DNA of 64,000 nucleotides from Skeletonema tropicum (lineage: Eukaryota > Bacillariophyta > Thalassiosirophyceae > Thalassiosirales > Thalassiosiraceae): the NCBI GenBank assembly GCA_037178625.1, contig CM074127.1, positions 1,612,001 to 1,676,000 of the forward strand, in the 5' to 3' direction. The notes below the pieces were generated by a model. That model saw only the letters and a program-made list of their open reading frames with translations. It searched no databases and was not told the origin of the DNA. The translations under genes were made by a program, and so were the position numbers. How positions within the stretch are numbered: position 1 is the stretch's first letter; every line of letters begins with the position of its first letter. Shown piece after piece: positions 53,840 to 62,470 of this stretch.

Positions 53840-56800
53840 CTAAGAGGGCGCAACGTATTGTTGTAAGATCGAAGGTGTAGGTTGTTTGTAAGGTTTGACC
53901 CGTCTGATGTTGAGACGCTCACGAAGATGTTTGTTGAGTTCAATAGTGATATTGCCATTGACATGAACTTGAAGAATGGGATAAGGACCGCTCCAGACAT
54001 GCTCAAGCTTGGCTGGGTCGAAGATTCTCTTCATGACTTGGCCACCGACAATGTAGTCGAAGCTGTAGCGTTTGGAGTTGCTTCTCTTGTTGTCTCTGTC
54101 GACACGGCGTTGACGGCGGTTGTTGATTGATCCCATATCGAAGGTAATAGGTTCGTTGTAGATCATATCGCGGCCGAATGACAGTGAACCAGGAGCATAG
54201 CCAGTAGACTCAGAAGGAGTCATCCGAATTGAATGAAGGGTGTCTTGTAAGATCGTGGACATGATATTTTCGGCTTCAGTTAAGGTACGAGGATTCTCAT
54301 TGGCAAGCTGGGCTCGAATGCGGTTTCCCATTGTTAAATGAAGGCGCTCCACAATTGCATTGCTTTGTGGATTACGAGCTGTAGAGGGTGCCGATGCGAT
54401 TCCTGCGTCATGAAGAAGAGATTGAAACTCAGGGCCGATAAATTCACCTCCTTGGTCATGGGCACAGACTTCGGGTCTTGGGTATCTTGAAAGCCAGACT
54501 TCATTGAACTTGCGAGCAACATTTTCGCTTGTCTTGCGCTTGATGATGATTCCATCTGGAAATCCAGTAGCTCGATCAATAGCCGTAAGGGCATAAAACT
54601 CGTAGGACTTGCCGCTGCGACCGGAGGTACTTACGTACCAAGGACCAATAAGGTCAACATCACATTGTTTCCAAGGATACAAATCCTCGACAGATCGTGG
54701 GGGCAGATGGCCATATCCTCTCTCACCTCTCTTGGTTCGCTGACAAATGTCGCATGCAAAAGCTGCTATTCGGGCGGCTAGCTGAGGATGGTAGAACTTG
54801 GCAAGGGCATGGGAGAGAGACTTTGATCCAGGGTGATTGAGCAGGAGATGAAAGTACTCAACTGCCGCATCAACCGTCTCATCAGTAAGGACTATTTTGA
54901 GGCTCGATTCCTCTTCAGGAGTGGGGCTGTAGCAGATAAGCTCGATGTTGTTGCGGCCAAAAGGCTTGCGGTGATACCGAGTGGGATCTTGAGTAAGGCG
55001 CTGTTGTAATGCTTCACAGCTGGCTTGCGTTTCCGCTAGCCATTCATACCTGAGGGGGTTCTGAACGGTAGAAGGGAGATTCATTAGGACTTGGACATGA
55101 TTGATCGGGAATTCATCTTCACTGGCAAGTTCCGACAGTTGTTCTTCAAAGACTGACGGGGCTTCAGGATCTGGATTGAACGGAGTTGGAGTTGAGGGCA
55201 GATCATCCTTCCTCTCCTCACGGCCAGAATAATCAAACTTGGGTAGACGGCTAAAAGCATCCGCGAGGACATTCAGTTTTCCTGGGTGATAATGCCATTC
55301 AGCATTAAAGGTCTCGAGGAAGCAGCGCCAGCGAAGGACGCGCTGATTGGTTAGGTTGGCAAAGGTGAGATTGCGATGGTCAGTAAAGAGCTTGATTTTG
55401 GCACCAAATAACATAGTGCGGTACTCCTGCAGTGTGGCAACTAAAGCTAACATCTCCTTTTCCATCGTAGAATAACGAGTTTGGGGGCCCGTCAGGCGCT
55501 TGGAATAGTAGGCAACAGGCCGACCACCTTGCAAGATAGCAGCACCCAACTGATAGTCACTGCTGTCCGTGTAGATTTCAAAAGGTTGGTTGTGATCAGG
55601 GTAGGCACAAAGAGCATCCGCGGCAATAACATTCTTCACTTCATTAAAGCACTTCTCAAGATGATCGTTCCATTCAATAGGGGCTTTCTTCTCTTTCAGA
55701 CCACGGATCAATTGAGTGAAGGGAGATAATAAATGACTTCGTCTCGGCCAAAAGTCACGGTACCAATTGATGAGTCCAACAAAGGTTCTCACTTCACTTG
55801 CATTCGTAGGTCGTTGAAGGTCGAGGACGGCTTGAACTTTCTTTTGCCAGGGCTTGATACCATCTTGTGTGAGGTAATGACCCAAGAAATCCCCTTCCGA
55901 AATACCAAATTCGCACTTGAGGGGGTTGACACTAAAACCAGCCTCCTCCAGACGAGAGAAAACTTGTTCAAGAGTTTTCAAATGATCCTCCCAAGAATCA
56001 GACCAGATCGCGATGTCATCGATATAGGCACACACATCAGGAATACCCTCAAGACACTGTTCGATCGCCGCTTGAGCGAAGGCAGGGGAATTACGAAGAC
56101 CCATTGGAGCACGTGTATAGCGGAACAGACCGAACGGTGTTGAAATAACGGCAAGGTTCTTCGCACGTTCAGTGAGTTCAAAGGCATAGAACATCATACT
56201 CAGATCGATTTTCGTCATAAACTTAAACCCTGAGCGTTGGCGAATGAGGTCATGAATGATTGGTAGAGTATAGTCGCGAGGCTTGATCACTTTATTGAGT
56301 TCACGAAGATCCGAGACGACCCGAATTGTTCCATCTTTCTTGGCAACAGGGAAGGTAGGGAGTGCCCAAGCTGTTGGGCCAGTAACTTTCTCCAAAACAT
56401 TGATCTCCACCATCCGAAACAGTTCCTTCTTGAAGGTTTCCAAATGTATTCTAGGCGTCGGATAAGGCCGTCGATGGACTGGTCTAGCACCTTCCTCCAA
56501 TTCGATATCCATCTTCCCTCCTTTGTAGGTACGCAGCGTGCCATCGAAAAGCTTGTAATGCTTGAAGAGCAGGGCACGAAGATCATTTTGCTGGGACGTC
56601 GTCAAGTGACCACAATTGTCTTTGATGGCTTGTTGGACATTCATTTCTTGGTAGGTAGCATCAGCAATCGCAGTGGCAAAGGTGTCGAGATAGTTGTTAA
56701 GATCTCTCTCTTCCTCCTCAAGCAAGCAGCTGTTCACAGCTGCTGTGATTCGATCCTTGGTGAAGTTGGAATTCATAGGTACTTTCTTTCCCAGCCATTC

Positions 56801-57829
56801 GAGTTCCAAGGAGTCGAGATGAATCTTGAGACCAATCTTGTGGAGGAAATCATTACCAAGGATCAGATCGAAACTGCATTTAGAATCAAAGACCAAGAAA
56901 TCATGGGAGGTCACCGACAAATTTGCGTCGAATTCAGGAAAACGCATCTCTTCAAGAGTTAGTAGACCGACAGGTTGGTAGTTACCAGCGATGGTGTTGC
57001 ACAAGGTAGATATTGGCGCAGGCTTGATAGGTGCTTGCAGAGGCAGTACACTTCGATGAGCCATCGAAGTGGACGCACCTGTATCGAATAGGCATTTCAC
57101 AAAGCGATTGCTTCTAACACCATTGACGGATTTGACCAAGCAATAAGCAGTGGCCATCGGAACTGAGACACCACGATGGTCAGTTTTATATACGACCTTC
57201 ACGGTGCTGTAGTCAAACTCGACACTGAACTGTGGATCGACTTGAATTTCATTGCAGGTATTTGGTACTGAAGGAAGATCGAGTTCATTTCCCAATGGAG
57301 CCAGCTCAACTTGGCTGACTTCAATGCCAGTGCTTGGAAAAATTGAATAATCCCAAGGCCGCGGTTCCGGATTGACAGGGTTTTGCCAGAAGACATTGTA
57401 TTCAGGGGAGTCAATCATCGCCAGTTCTAAGTTGACGAAATCATTCGTCGCTGTCACGCCATCAATTAGGCGATCGGTTGCATTATCATCGAAAATTTGG
57501 GTAAATATTTGTGCGAGATCGCAATTAGCATTCTCATTGGCACTGTTGTTGGTGACGGCAAGGCACGTCTGCGAGAATTCGTATCCCGGGGCCATAGAAT
57601 AGTCGCAATGACATTTGTCGCAATGACGGCCACTGTTCGTTGGGTAAAGATTATCCCTGACGATGGACTCTGCCGTAATGGCTGTCCTGTGTACTCTTAC
57701 GCAGTCTGGTTTTACTGCGGAGTTCGCACTCGCCGCGTTCATGTTCTCTTGGAACTGCAACGCCTTAGGACCATTTGCATAGCCAGTAATAGATTCAGAA
57801 GTAGTAGTTGATATTGAATAAGTTCCCAA
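53840..57829 (-). CDS. Pol polyprotein (protease, RT, RNase H, integrase)
   Basis: An open frame of 1329 codons counted from a TTG at 57829. It is in the same frame as gag, six codons after the gag TGA counting that stop codon. The protease active site is DTGAS at about residues 249-253. The reverse transcriptase has YIDD, flanked by DVCA and IAIWS. RNase H shows YTDSSDYQLGAAIL. Integrase has an HPGS..H, CDICQ zinc-binding region and the DDE residues in DVDLIGPW, HDQGGEF and NAIVERLH. No stop or shift interrupts any domain. No ATG starts the frame near its 5' end, so expression must depend on gag translation passing the TGA, or on cleavage of a fusion. Confidence 0.95.
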   Translation of the reverse strand: MGTYSISTTTSESITGYANGPKALQFQENMNAASANSAVKPDCVRVHRTAITAESIVRDNLYPTNSGRHCDKCHCDYSMAPGYEFSQTCLAVTNNSANENANCDLAQIFTQIFDDNATDRLIDGVTATNDFVNLELAMIDSPEYNVFWQNPVNPEPRPWDYSIFPSTGIEVSQVELAPLGNELDLPSVPNTCNEIQVDPQFSVEFDYSTVKVVYKTDHRGVSVPMATAYCLVKSVNGVRSNRFVKCLFDTGASTSMAHRSVLPLQAPIKPAPISTLCNTIAGNYQPVGLLTLEEMRFPEFDANLSVTSHDFLVFDSKCSFDLILGNDFLHKIGLKIHLDSLELEWLGKKVPMNSNFTKDRITAAVNSCLLEEEERDLNNYLDTFATAIADATYQEMNVQQAIKDNCGHLTTSQQNDLRALLFKHYKLFDGTLRTYKGGKMDIELEEGARPVHRRPYPTPRIHLETFKKELFRMVEINVLEKVTGPTAWALPTFPVAKKDGTIRVVSDLRELNKVIKPRDYTLPIIHDLIRQRSGFKFMTKIDLSMMFYAFELTERAKNLAVISTPFGLFRYTRAPMGLRNSPAFAQAAIEQCLEGIPDVCAYIDDIAIWSDSWEDHLKTLEQVFSRLEEAGFSVNPLKCEFGISEGDFLGHYLTQDGIKPWQKKVQAVLDLQRPTNASEVRTFVGLINWYRDFWPRRSHLLSPFTQLIRGLKEKKAPIEWNDHLEKCFNEVKNVIAADALCAYPDHNQPFEIYTDSSDYQLGAAILQGGRPVAYYSKRLTGPQTRYSTMEKEMLALVATLQEYRTMLFGAKIKLFTDHRNLTFANLTNQRVLRWRCFLETFNAEWHYHPGKLNVLADAFSRLPKFDYSGREERKDDLPSTPTPFNPDPEAPSVFEEQLSELASEDEFPINHVQVLMNLPSTVQNPLRYEWLAETQASCEALQQRLTQDPTRYHRKPFGRNNIELICYSPTPEEESSLKIVLTDETVDAAVEYFHLLLNHPGSKSLSHALAKFYHPQLAARIAAFACDICQRTKRGERGYGHLPPRSVEDLYPWKQCDVDLIGPWYVSTSGRSGKSYEFYALTAIDRATGFPDGIIIKRKTSENVARKFNEVWLSRYPRPEVCAHDQGGEFIGPEFQSLLHDAGIASAPSTARNPQSNAIVERLHLTMGNRIRAQLANENPRTLTEAENIMSTILQDTLHSIRMTPSESTGYAPGSLSFGRDMIYNEPITFDMGSINNRRQRRVDRDNKRSNSKRYSFDYIVGGQVMKRIFDPAKLEHVWSGPYPILQVHVNGNITIELNKHLRERLNIRRVKPYKQPTPSILQQYVAPS

Positions 57830-57841
57830 AGGGTCGGCGTT

Positions 57842-59230
57842 TCACAGCTGAGCCTGAACAAAATAATTGTTTCCATTCGCATCCGTTTGCATAGTATAGA
57901 GGCGTTGGCCTCCTTGAGCAGGGGCAGGATTTGCCGTGCTTGTAGTGAAGGTAGGAGCTATCTGACTTGGTGGAGGCGGAAGTTGAAGTTGTTGTTGCGA
58001 TTGGGAGGCAGAAGCAGCTGTTGGCATTGCCATGTAGACGCCTTGTTGTTGTTGAAGTTGAGGTTGAACGAAGTATTGCTGCTGTTGAGGTGGACCATTG
58101 CTATTAAGGACCTTCTTCTCGTAGGTTTTCTTGTACCAATCTGGGGCCCTTCCACTATCGTAGAACTTCTTAGCCTTGTCTGCATCAAACTTAGGCCCAG
58201 TAGGACAAAAGATGCAATCCTTGTACTGGTGTTTGTGGTTGTCGTGAAACTTGCACTGACTGTAGAAGGGATTTTTCCCTGTTCCACGGTCATCACCTTT
58301 GTCGCCACCTTTACTTCCTCCATTGCGCTGATTACCATTGCGCTTGTCACCGTTGCGATATTTATTCTTTCGGCGTCTATTCTTCCTTCCATCATCATTC
58401 GCATCATCATCGTTCTCATCATCATCCTCTCTCTTTCTTTTCTTCTCTTGATAGTTATCTGAGATTTTCTTGAATTCTCGATTCCAATAGGGCTGGAGGA
58501 GGTCAAAGACATCCGTCCAGTCCATCTCGTTTGCTCCTCCATTAGCGGCATCAAACGGATCCTCTCTTTGTTCGTCTTTGATGTAGAGCTGGGCATCGTC
58601 AGTGAGGCCGTTCCAAACCGCTTTGAGCTTAGCATTATCAGTAGTTGCCGGACCGGTATGAGGGAGCATGTCGCAGAGCAACCAAAGAGCAGAGAGGCGG
58701 CGCTTGAAATCCTGAGGATCATAGAAAGTACCGCGGTAGTGATGGTTCTTCCATTCGAGACTCATAATTCTCGTAGCCAAAGAGTCACCAGGAGAGTCAT
58801 GCTTACTCCACTGAATAAACACAGACCCGAGAAGACGGATGAAGCCATCCATAGTCTCGGCGTCTGGGTGGTTTGGGTCATACCAGAAGTGTCCATTTGC
58901 TCGAGTAGTGTCCCAGATGGTCTTGAGGGTTCCCACGAGAATATCACTTTCGTAGGTTTCGAATACGGTCTCGGGCGCCCATTGGACTTGGGTACAGAAC
59001 TTAATGTAGGTCTCGTTTTGTAAGATGAATAGTTCCGCTTGATCGCCTAGAGCCGATTTTGAGCCGATTTTGATGAACTTCGACTTCTTCGTGCTGCCAT
59101 CAGCACGTCGACCCTCAAGTTCTTGTTCTGCGTAGTTGTGTTTGTTGATGAGTTGCTCATGAGAAGAGGCGGTGATTTGATTCTGTTGGATTTTGATGGC
59201 TAGAAGCCAAGCGTTTCTCGAAGTTGACAT
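57842..59230 (-). CDS. Gag-like capsid protein of the gypsy element
   Basis: A 462-residue frame from an ATG at 59230, 40 bp inside the 5' LTR. The middle has a helical capsid-like part (SVFIQWSKHDSPGDSLATRI, PQDFKRRLSALWLLCDML) typical of gypsy gag. A Lys/Asp/Asn-rich basic stretch follows, then CKFHDNHKHQYKDCIFC, a Cys/His cluster that resembles a modified zinc knuckle. A Gln/Pro-rich tail ends at TGA (57844-57842). The pol frame continues without any shift after this stop. Confidence 0.9.
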   Translation of the reverse strand: MSTSRNAWLLAIKIQQNQITASSHEQLINKHNYAEQELEGRRADGSTKKSKFIKIGSKSALGDQAELFILQNETYIKFCTQVQWAPETVFETYESDILVGTLKTIWDTTRANGHFWYDPNHPDAETMDGFIRLLGSVFIQWSKHDSPGDSLATRIMSLEWKNHHYRGTFYDPQDFKRRLSALWLLCDMLPHTGPATTDNAKLKAVWNGLTDDAQLYIKDEQREDPFDAANGGANEMDWTDVFDLLQPYWNREFKKISDNYQEKKRKREDDDENDDDANDDGRKNRRRKNKYRNGDKRNGNQRNGGSKGGDKGDDRGTGKNPFYSQCKFHDNHKHQYKDCIFCPTGPKFDADKAKKFYDSGRAPDWYKKTYEKKVLNSNGPPQQQQYFVQPQLQQQQGVYMAMPTAASASQSQQQLQLPPPPSQIAPTFTTSTANPAPAQGGQRLYTMQTDANGNNYFVQAQL

Positions 59231-59269
59231 GGTAATGGTTAAGACAGTTATATGGGTGTAAATTTACAA

Positions 59270-59505
59270 TGTCCCTTCCAACTAAGTATACAGTTGGATT
59301 GGATAAGATTGATATATCAATTGATGTAGATAACAAAGATATTATTATGATTAGTTTGACTGAAAGTAGATGTACGTTCAAGCTGCAACAGAGCAGCCCT
59401 TGTTGATAAGCCCTTTGAGAAAGGGCGCCAACTTTTAAATCCGATAAAACAAGAAACGAGAAACATAGAGTATGAAATAAGATTCGTGTCCAGGTGACTG
59501 TGACA
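59270..59505 (-). repeat. 5' LTR of the gypsy element
   Basis: 236 bp, same length and, as read, same sequence as the 53593-53828 LTR. It borders the CCCAA duplication at 59506. Gag starts 40 bp beyond its inner edge. Confidence 0.95.
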
Positions 59506-59951
59506 CCCAAGAAGCTAAATATTTTCATCCATTCGTCAGCAGTATCTGATTTGTACAATTTTTCATATGAAACTTCAACATAATCTACGTTAGTCTCTCC
59601 CAAAATTGCCCTTACTTTTTCATGTTGTCTGTTGGTTTCTTTCAACCAATGCATTAGTTCAGCTCCTATTGGCAGATTTACACCAACCCCAGCAGCAGCT
59701 GTATGGCGTTTTTTGCATTCAATGTCGTCAACTTCACAATGAGCTGGTAGTTGCCCAGATGCCTCTTTACTAAGATCGTGGCGTAAATTTGATATCTTTC
59801 GGTCTAAATGATTTCTCGTCAAATAGACGACTTTTACCTTCGGATCGATGCTTCCAAGCGCTTTGAGCCCTTCAATAGCCAATTCTGCTCTATCTTCATG
59901 CTGTCGACGAGAATAAAAAGTAGAAGAGAAAGACAAAGTGTTATGCATCAT
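59506..59951 (-). pseudogene. 5' part of a sulfotransferase-like gene interrupted by the LTR element
   Basis: The frame encodes VKVVYLTRNHLDRKISNLRHD, like the 3'-phosphate-binding region of PAPS-dependent sulfotransferases. VDYVEVSYEKLYKSDTADEW and MKIFSFLG, a common C-terminal sulfotransferase pattern, follow before the element cuts in. The usual N-terminal P-loop (PKSGT-like) is not visible. The ATG at 59951 gives a weak start, and an acceptor-like CGACAG just before 59900 suggests upstream exons that I cannot find. The gene's remaining coding end is at 53431-53592. In this haplotype the gene must be disrupted unless another allele is intact. Confidence 0.75.
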
Positions 59952-61124
59952 GATGAGTTTGTGTGCATATTTCTCGCGGACACGATATCGACATATCGAC
60001 GATGCGTCTAAACTGAGTAGATTGACTGACCACTTATATCTGAAGTTGGCATAACGATGTATTTGATGGGAATCGCGACAAGATATATTATCATAATGAC
60101 ATTATGAATACCAATGGCTACCATGATGGCATCTGTCGATGATAATATTATGACGTATCGACCAATGAGGGACTCCTCTAACATTCAACGACGGCAGTAT
60201 TGAAAACGACTGTCAATGTTCTCCCAAAGATGGAGGCTTTATCTCTAGAGTCATACTATCATGACTCGTAGAAATGGTAGATCCAACTTCCGTATCTATG
60301 AAGAGAAACGTAAAAAGAGATACATTCATACCTCGGCTTCCCTCATTCTAATTGAAATCATATTAGGTATTAGATTAGATGATGTACTACACATCATTTT
60401 AGATCCTTCCACAGATAATATTATTTGTTTTGCAGAGATATGCACTCTGTCGACAGCTTATCATGACCATACTATCCGATCAGCTTAAATCTTGATGAGA
60501 TTTGATTTGAAAGCTAGAGCTTATCTAGTGTTCTTTCCCTCCTCTTTTCCCCTCTTCTCCTTCGTTTTTCTTAAAACTCCTCCACCAGCACCAACAAAAA
60601 GCCAGGAGTTTAGGGGCCATTTTAGCCCAACTCACTTAAATATTGTAGGTAGAAGATCCAATATTTCTTCAAATCGGGCGAATCGGGGTCTTCAAATCGG
60701 GCGCTCCAGTTCCAAATCCAAAAAGCCTCCTTTCGAGCGTTGGAGAAATGTGTCACCAAAATTTGCTCTAAGTACCCAACAATTTCGCTAAAATTGGTAG
60801 GAATTAGTATTATAATCGCTAAATAAAAGACCCATATGTACCCAATTCCCGATACCCGAGGATTTTGGCTCGGGTGAAATATCGGTATATGTACCCGATA
60901 CCCATACCCGAGGCCCCTTTTCCGGATACCCATACCCGACACCCATACCCGACACCCATACCCGACACCCACCCGACACCCATACCCGACGGATTGGATT
61001 TTCCCTCGGGAACACAACCCTGGTAGGGGGTCTTCAGTCTTCATTCCAGGCAGGCAGCACTACTGATGGTAACCAGCAACCGCAATTCATCAAGTTATTC
61101 CCTTGTCTGTATCATCGCAGCAAC
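59952..61124. other. Intergenic region with a CCCGAC/CCCATA minisatellite
   Basis: No convincing gene is seen. From about 60840 to 60992 short units ACCCATACCCGAC repeat imperfectly, surrounded by CGGGTA-type variants. At 61012-61021 the minus strand begins CAGGGTTGTGTTCCCGAGGG, like the terminal repeats of hAT-type DNA transposons. A matching left end and an 8-bp target duplication were not found. Two copies of TCTTCAAATCGGGCG lie at 60665 and 60690. Confidence 0.45.
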
Positions 61125-62141
61125 ATGTCTTGCCACTCGCTTGTAAGAATAGGGCCCTTGAATACCAACGATGGTTGCTATGCCACACAACTCCGCTCCA
61201 GCTTGTTAAATTATTTTGCATCATCCTCGTCCTCCAATGAAGGTAGCGACACAAAAAATGATCTGCATCGTCTTGCCATAAGCAATCGATATTTTGATGC
61301 TAGTGTCGTCTTTGCTGGGCTGAACGAAACTTTTGATGACATTACCTCGCCTTCAGAAAGTGCAGTTGAAGATGGGATCATCCTCGTATTTGATTCATCA
61401 CCAACCGCATCACAAGATATGTGCTTCGATTCACTCAATAAAGTACACAACAATGCTGAAAAATTAACAGACTTGGGAGATCTACTCAGATTATGCGTGG
61501 GTGTTTCCTTCGGGCCATCTCCACTAGCTGATGGAACGAAAGCCAGCGAAGAGGAATATTCACGTAGAGTACTTTGGTGTTTGGATAGAGGATACGAGTA
61601 TGTGGAGGCGGATATGTCACCAATAGGAATGGAATCGGGGCATAATGATCGTGATAAGGAGGGATTTGCAAGGATTGTAGAGGCCATTTCATCTTGTATG
61701 TGGTCATCGCGTGTCATGAAGAAAAGGACGGCTGTGACAACCACTTCTACCGCCGCTGCAAACAATGACACTGAAAAAGCTACTGCTACTGCTAACGCAG
61801 GCAATAAAACAAAATCAGGCCCAAACAGTGATGCTGAGCGAGAAAAAGCTGCAGTTGCCAATCTTATGGAAGGAGTTGACCAAGATATTGATTCCGAAAA
61901 CACAACAGATGAGATCAGACAACAAGAAATGGCCTTTCACGAATTGGAAAGGGTTATTGCAGATGCAAGGAATATCAGAGAGTCCTCTCAGAATGAATCA
62001 ATGAGTGATGAGGAGCGAAGAAAACGTGCTGGCGATACTGCTTTGCGAATGATGGAATTATTTGATAAGCTTGGGTTAGGCGATGATGAAGAGGATAGTG
62101 ACGAGACTGAGGCAAGTAGTTTACCTGATGGAGTAGAATAG
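61125..62141 (+). CDS. Alpha/gamma-adaptin-binding protein p34 (AAGAB)-like
   Basis: A 338-residue protein from an ATG at 61125. The N-terminal part includes EDGIILVFDSSPT and LRLCVGVSFGPSP. It then has LDRGYEYVEADMSP and DKEGFARIVEAISSCMW, resembling the GTPase-like domain of AAGAB/p34 (yeast Irc6). That protein chaperones assembly of clathrin adaptor complexes AP-1 and AP-2. A low-complexity spacer follows, then a C-terminal helical part DEIRQQEMAFHELERVIADAR..., ending RMMELFDKLGLGDDEED, similar to the C-terminal helix of the family. The true GTPase P-loop is not evident, as is common in this family. Assignment is by pattern and order, not by search. Confidence 0.65.
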   Translation: MSCHSLVRIGPLNTNDGCYATQLRSSLLNYFASSSSSNEGSDTKNDLHRLAISNRYFDASVVFAGLNETFDDITSPSESAVEDGIILVFDSSPTASQDMCFDSLNKVHNNAEKLTDLGDLLRLCVGVSFGPSPLADGTKASEEEYSRRVLWCLDRGYEYVEADMSPIGMESGHNDRDKEGFARIVEAISSCMWSSRVMKKRTAVTTTSTAAANNDTEKATATANAGNKTKSGPNSDAEREKAAVANLMEGVDQDIDSENTTDEIRQQEMAFHELERVIADARNIRESSQNESMSDEERRKRAGDTALRMMELFDKLGLGDDEEDSDETEASSLPDGVE

Positions 62142-62470
62142 CCGCCAATGAGCAGATGAATCCAACTCATGCTAATTATACTTAATAAAAAATAATGAGA
62201 TTCATGAATTTGTTGTTGTTATCAAGTTGTTATCCATCACTGATTAGAGAACTTCTTATTCCTATTGTAGCCGACGCTGCTGGCATGCCCATAGCGTAGA
62301 TGAAGCGGTCCCCATACAAAAAAACTCCCTACTGTATCGCGTGAAACAGAAAAAAAAACTTCCACAAGCATGAAACATGAACCGACATGTCACCATAATG
62401 TCCATCCACTAACGCCCGACGCGACAACATAAGTACTGCTACTGGCAGCCTTGAACTACGTTGGCACAGC
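62142..62470. other. Intergenic region, nothing recognised
   Basis: About 330 bp between two plus-strand genes. An A run follows GAAACAG at about 62350. No gene or repeat is seen. Confidence 0.35.

Larger units (their letters stand above)
53588..59510 (-). mobile_element. Ty3/gypsy LTR retrotransposon, structurally complete
   Basis: The element spans 53593-59505 and is flanked by the 5-bp target duplication CCCAA (53588-53592 and 59506-59510). It has two 236-bp LTRs (53593-53828 and 59270-59505) with TG...CA ends that I read as identical. Coding is on the minus strand, so the right LTR is the 5' one. Domain order protease, reverse transcriptase, RNase H, integrase places it in the Ty3/gypsy group. 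A purine-rich tract (AGGAGGGGTAGAA, minus strand of 53829-53841) abuts the 3' LTR as expected for second-strand priming. The primer-binding site is not obvious: the sequence next to the 5' LTR does not begin with the usual TGG. Identical LTRs and unbroken frames suggest a recent insertion. Confidence 0.95.

Noticed and set aside
59230..59269. tRNA primer-binding site next to the 5' LTR
   Set aside because: The sequence (TTGTAAATTTACACCC on the coding strand) does not begin TGG and I could not match it to a tRNA 3' end, so it is not annotated.
60492..60791. Open frame of 99 codons
   Set aside because: Composition and position suggest repeat-derived or intergenic sequence. No similarity to any domain is seen.
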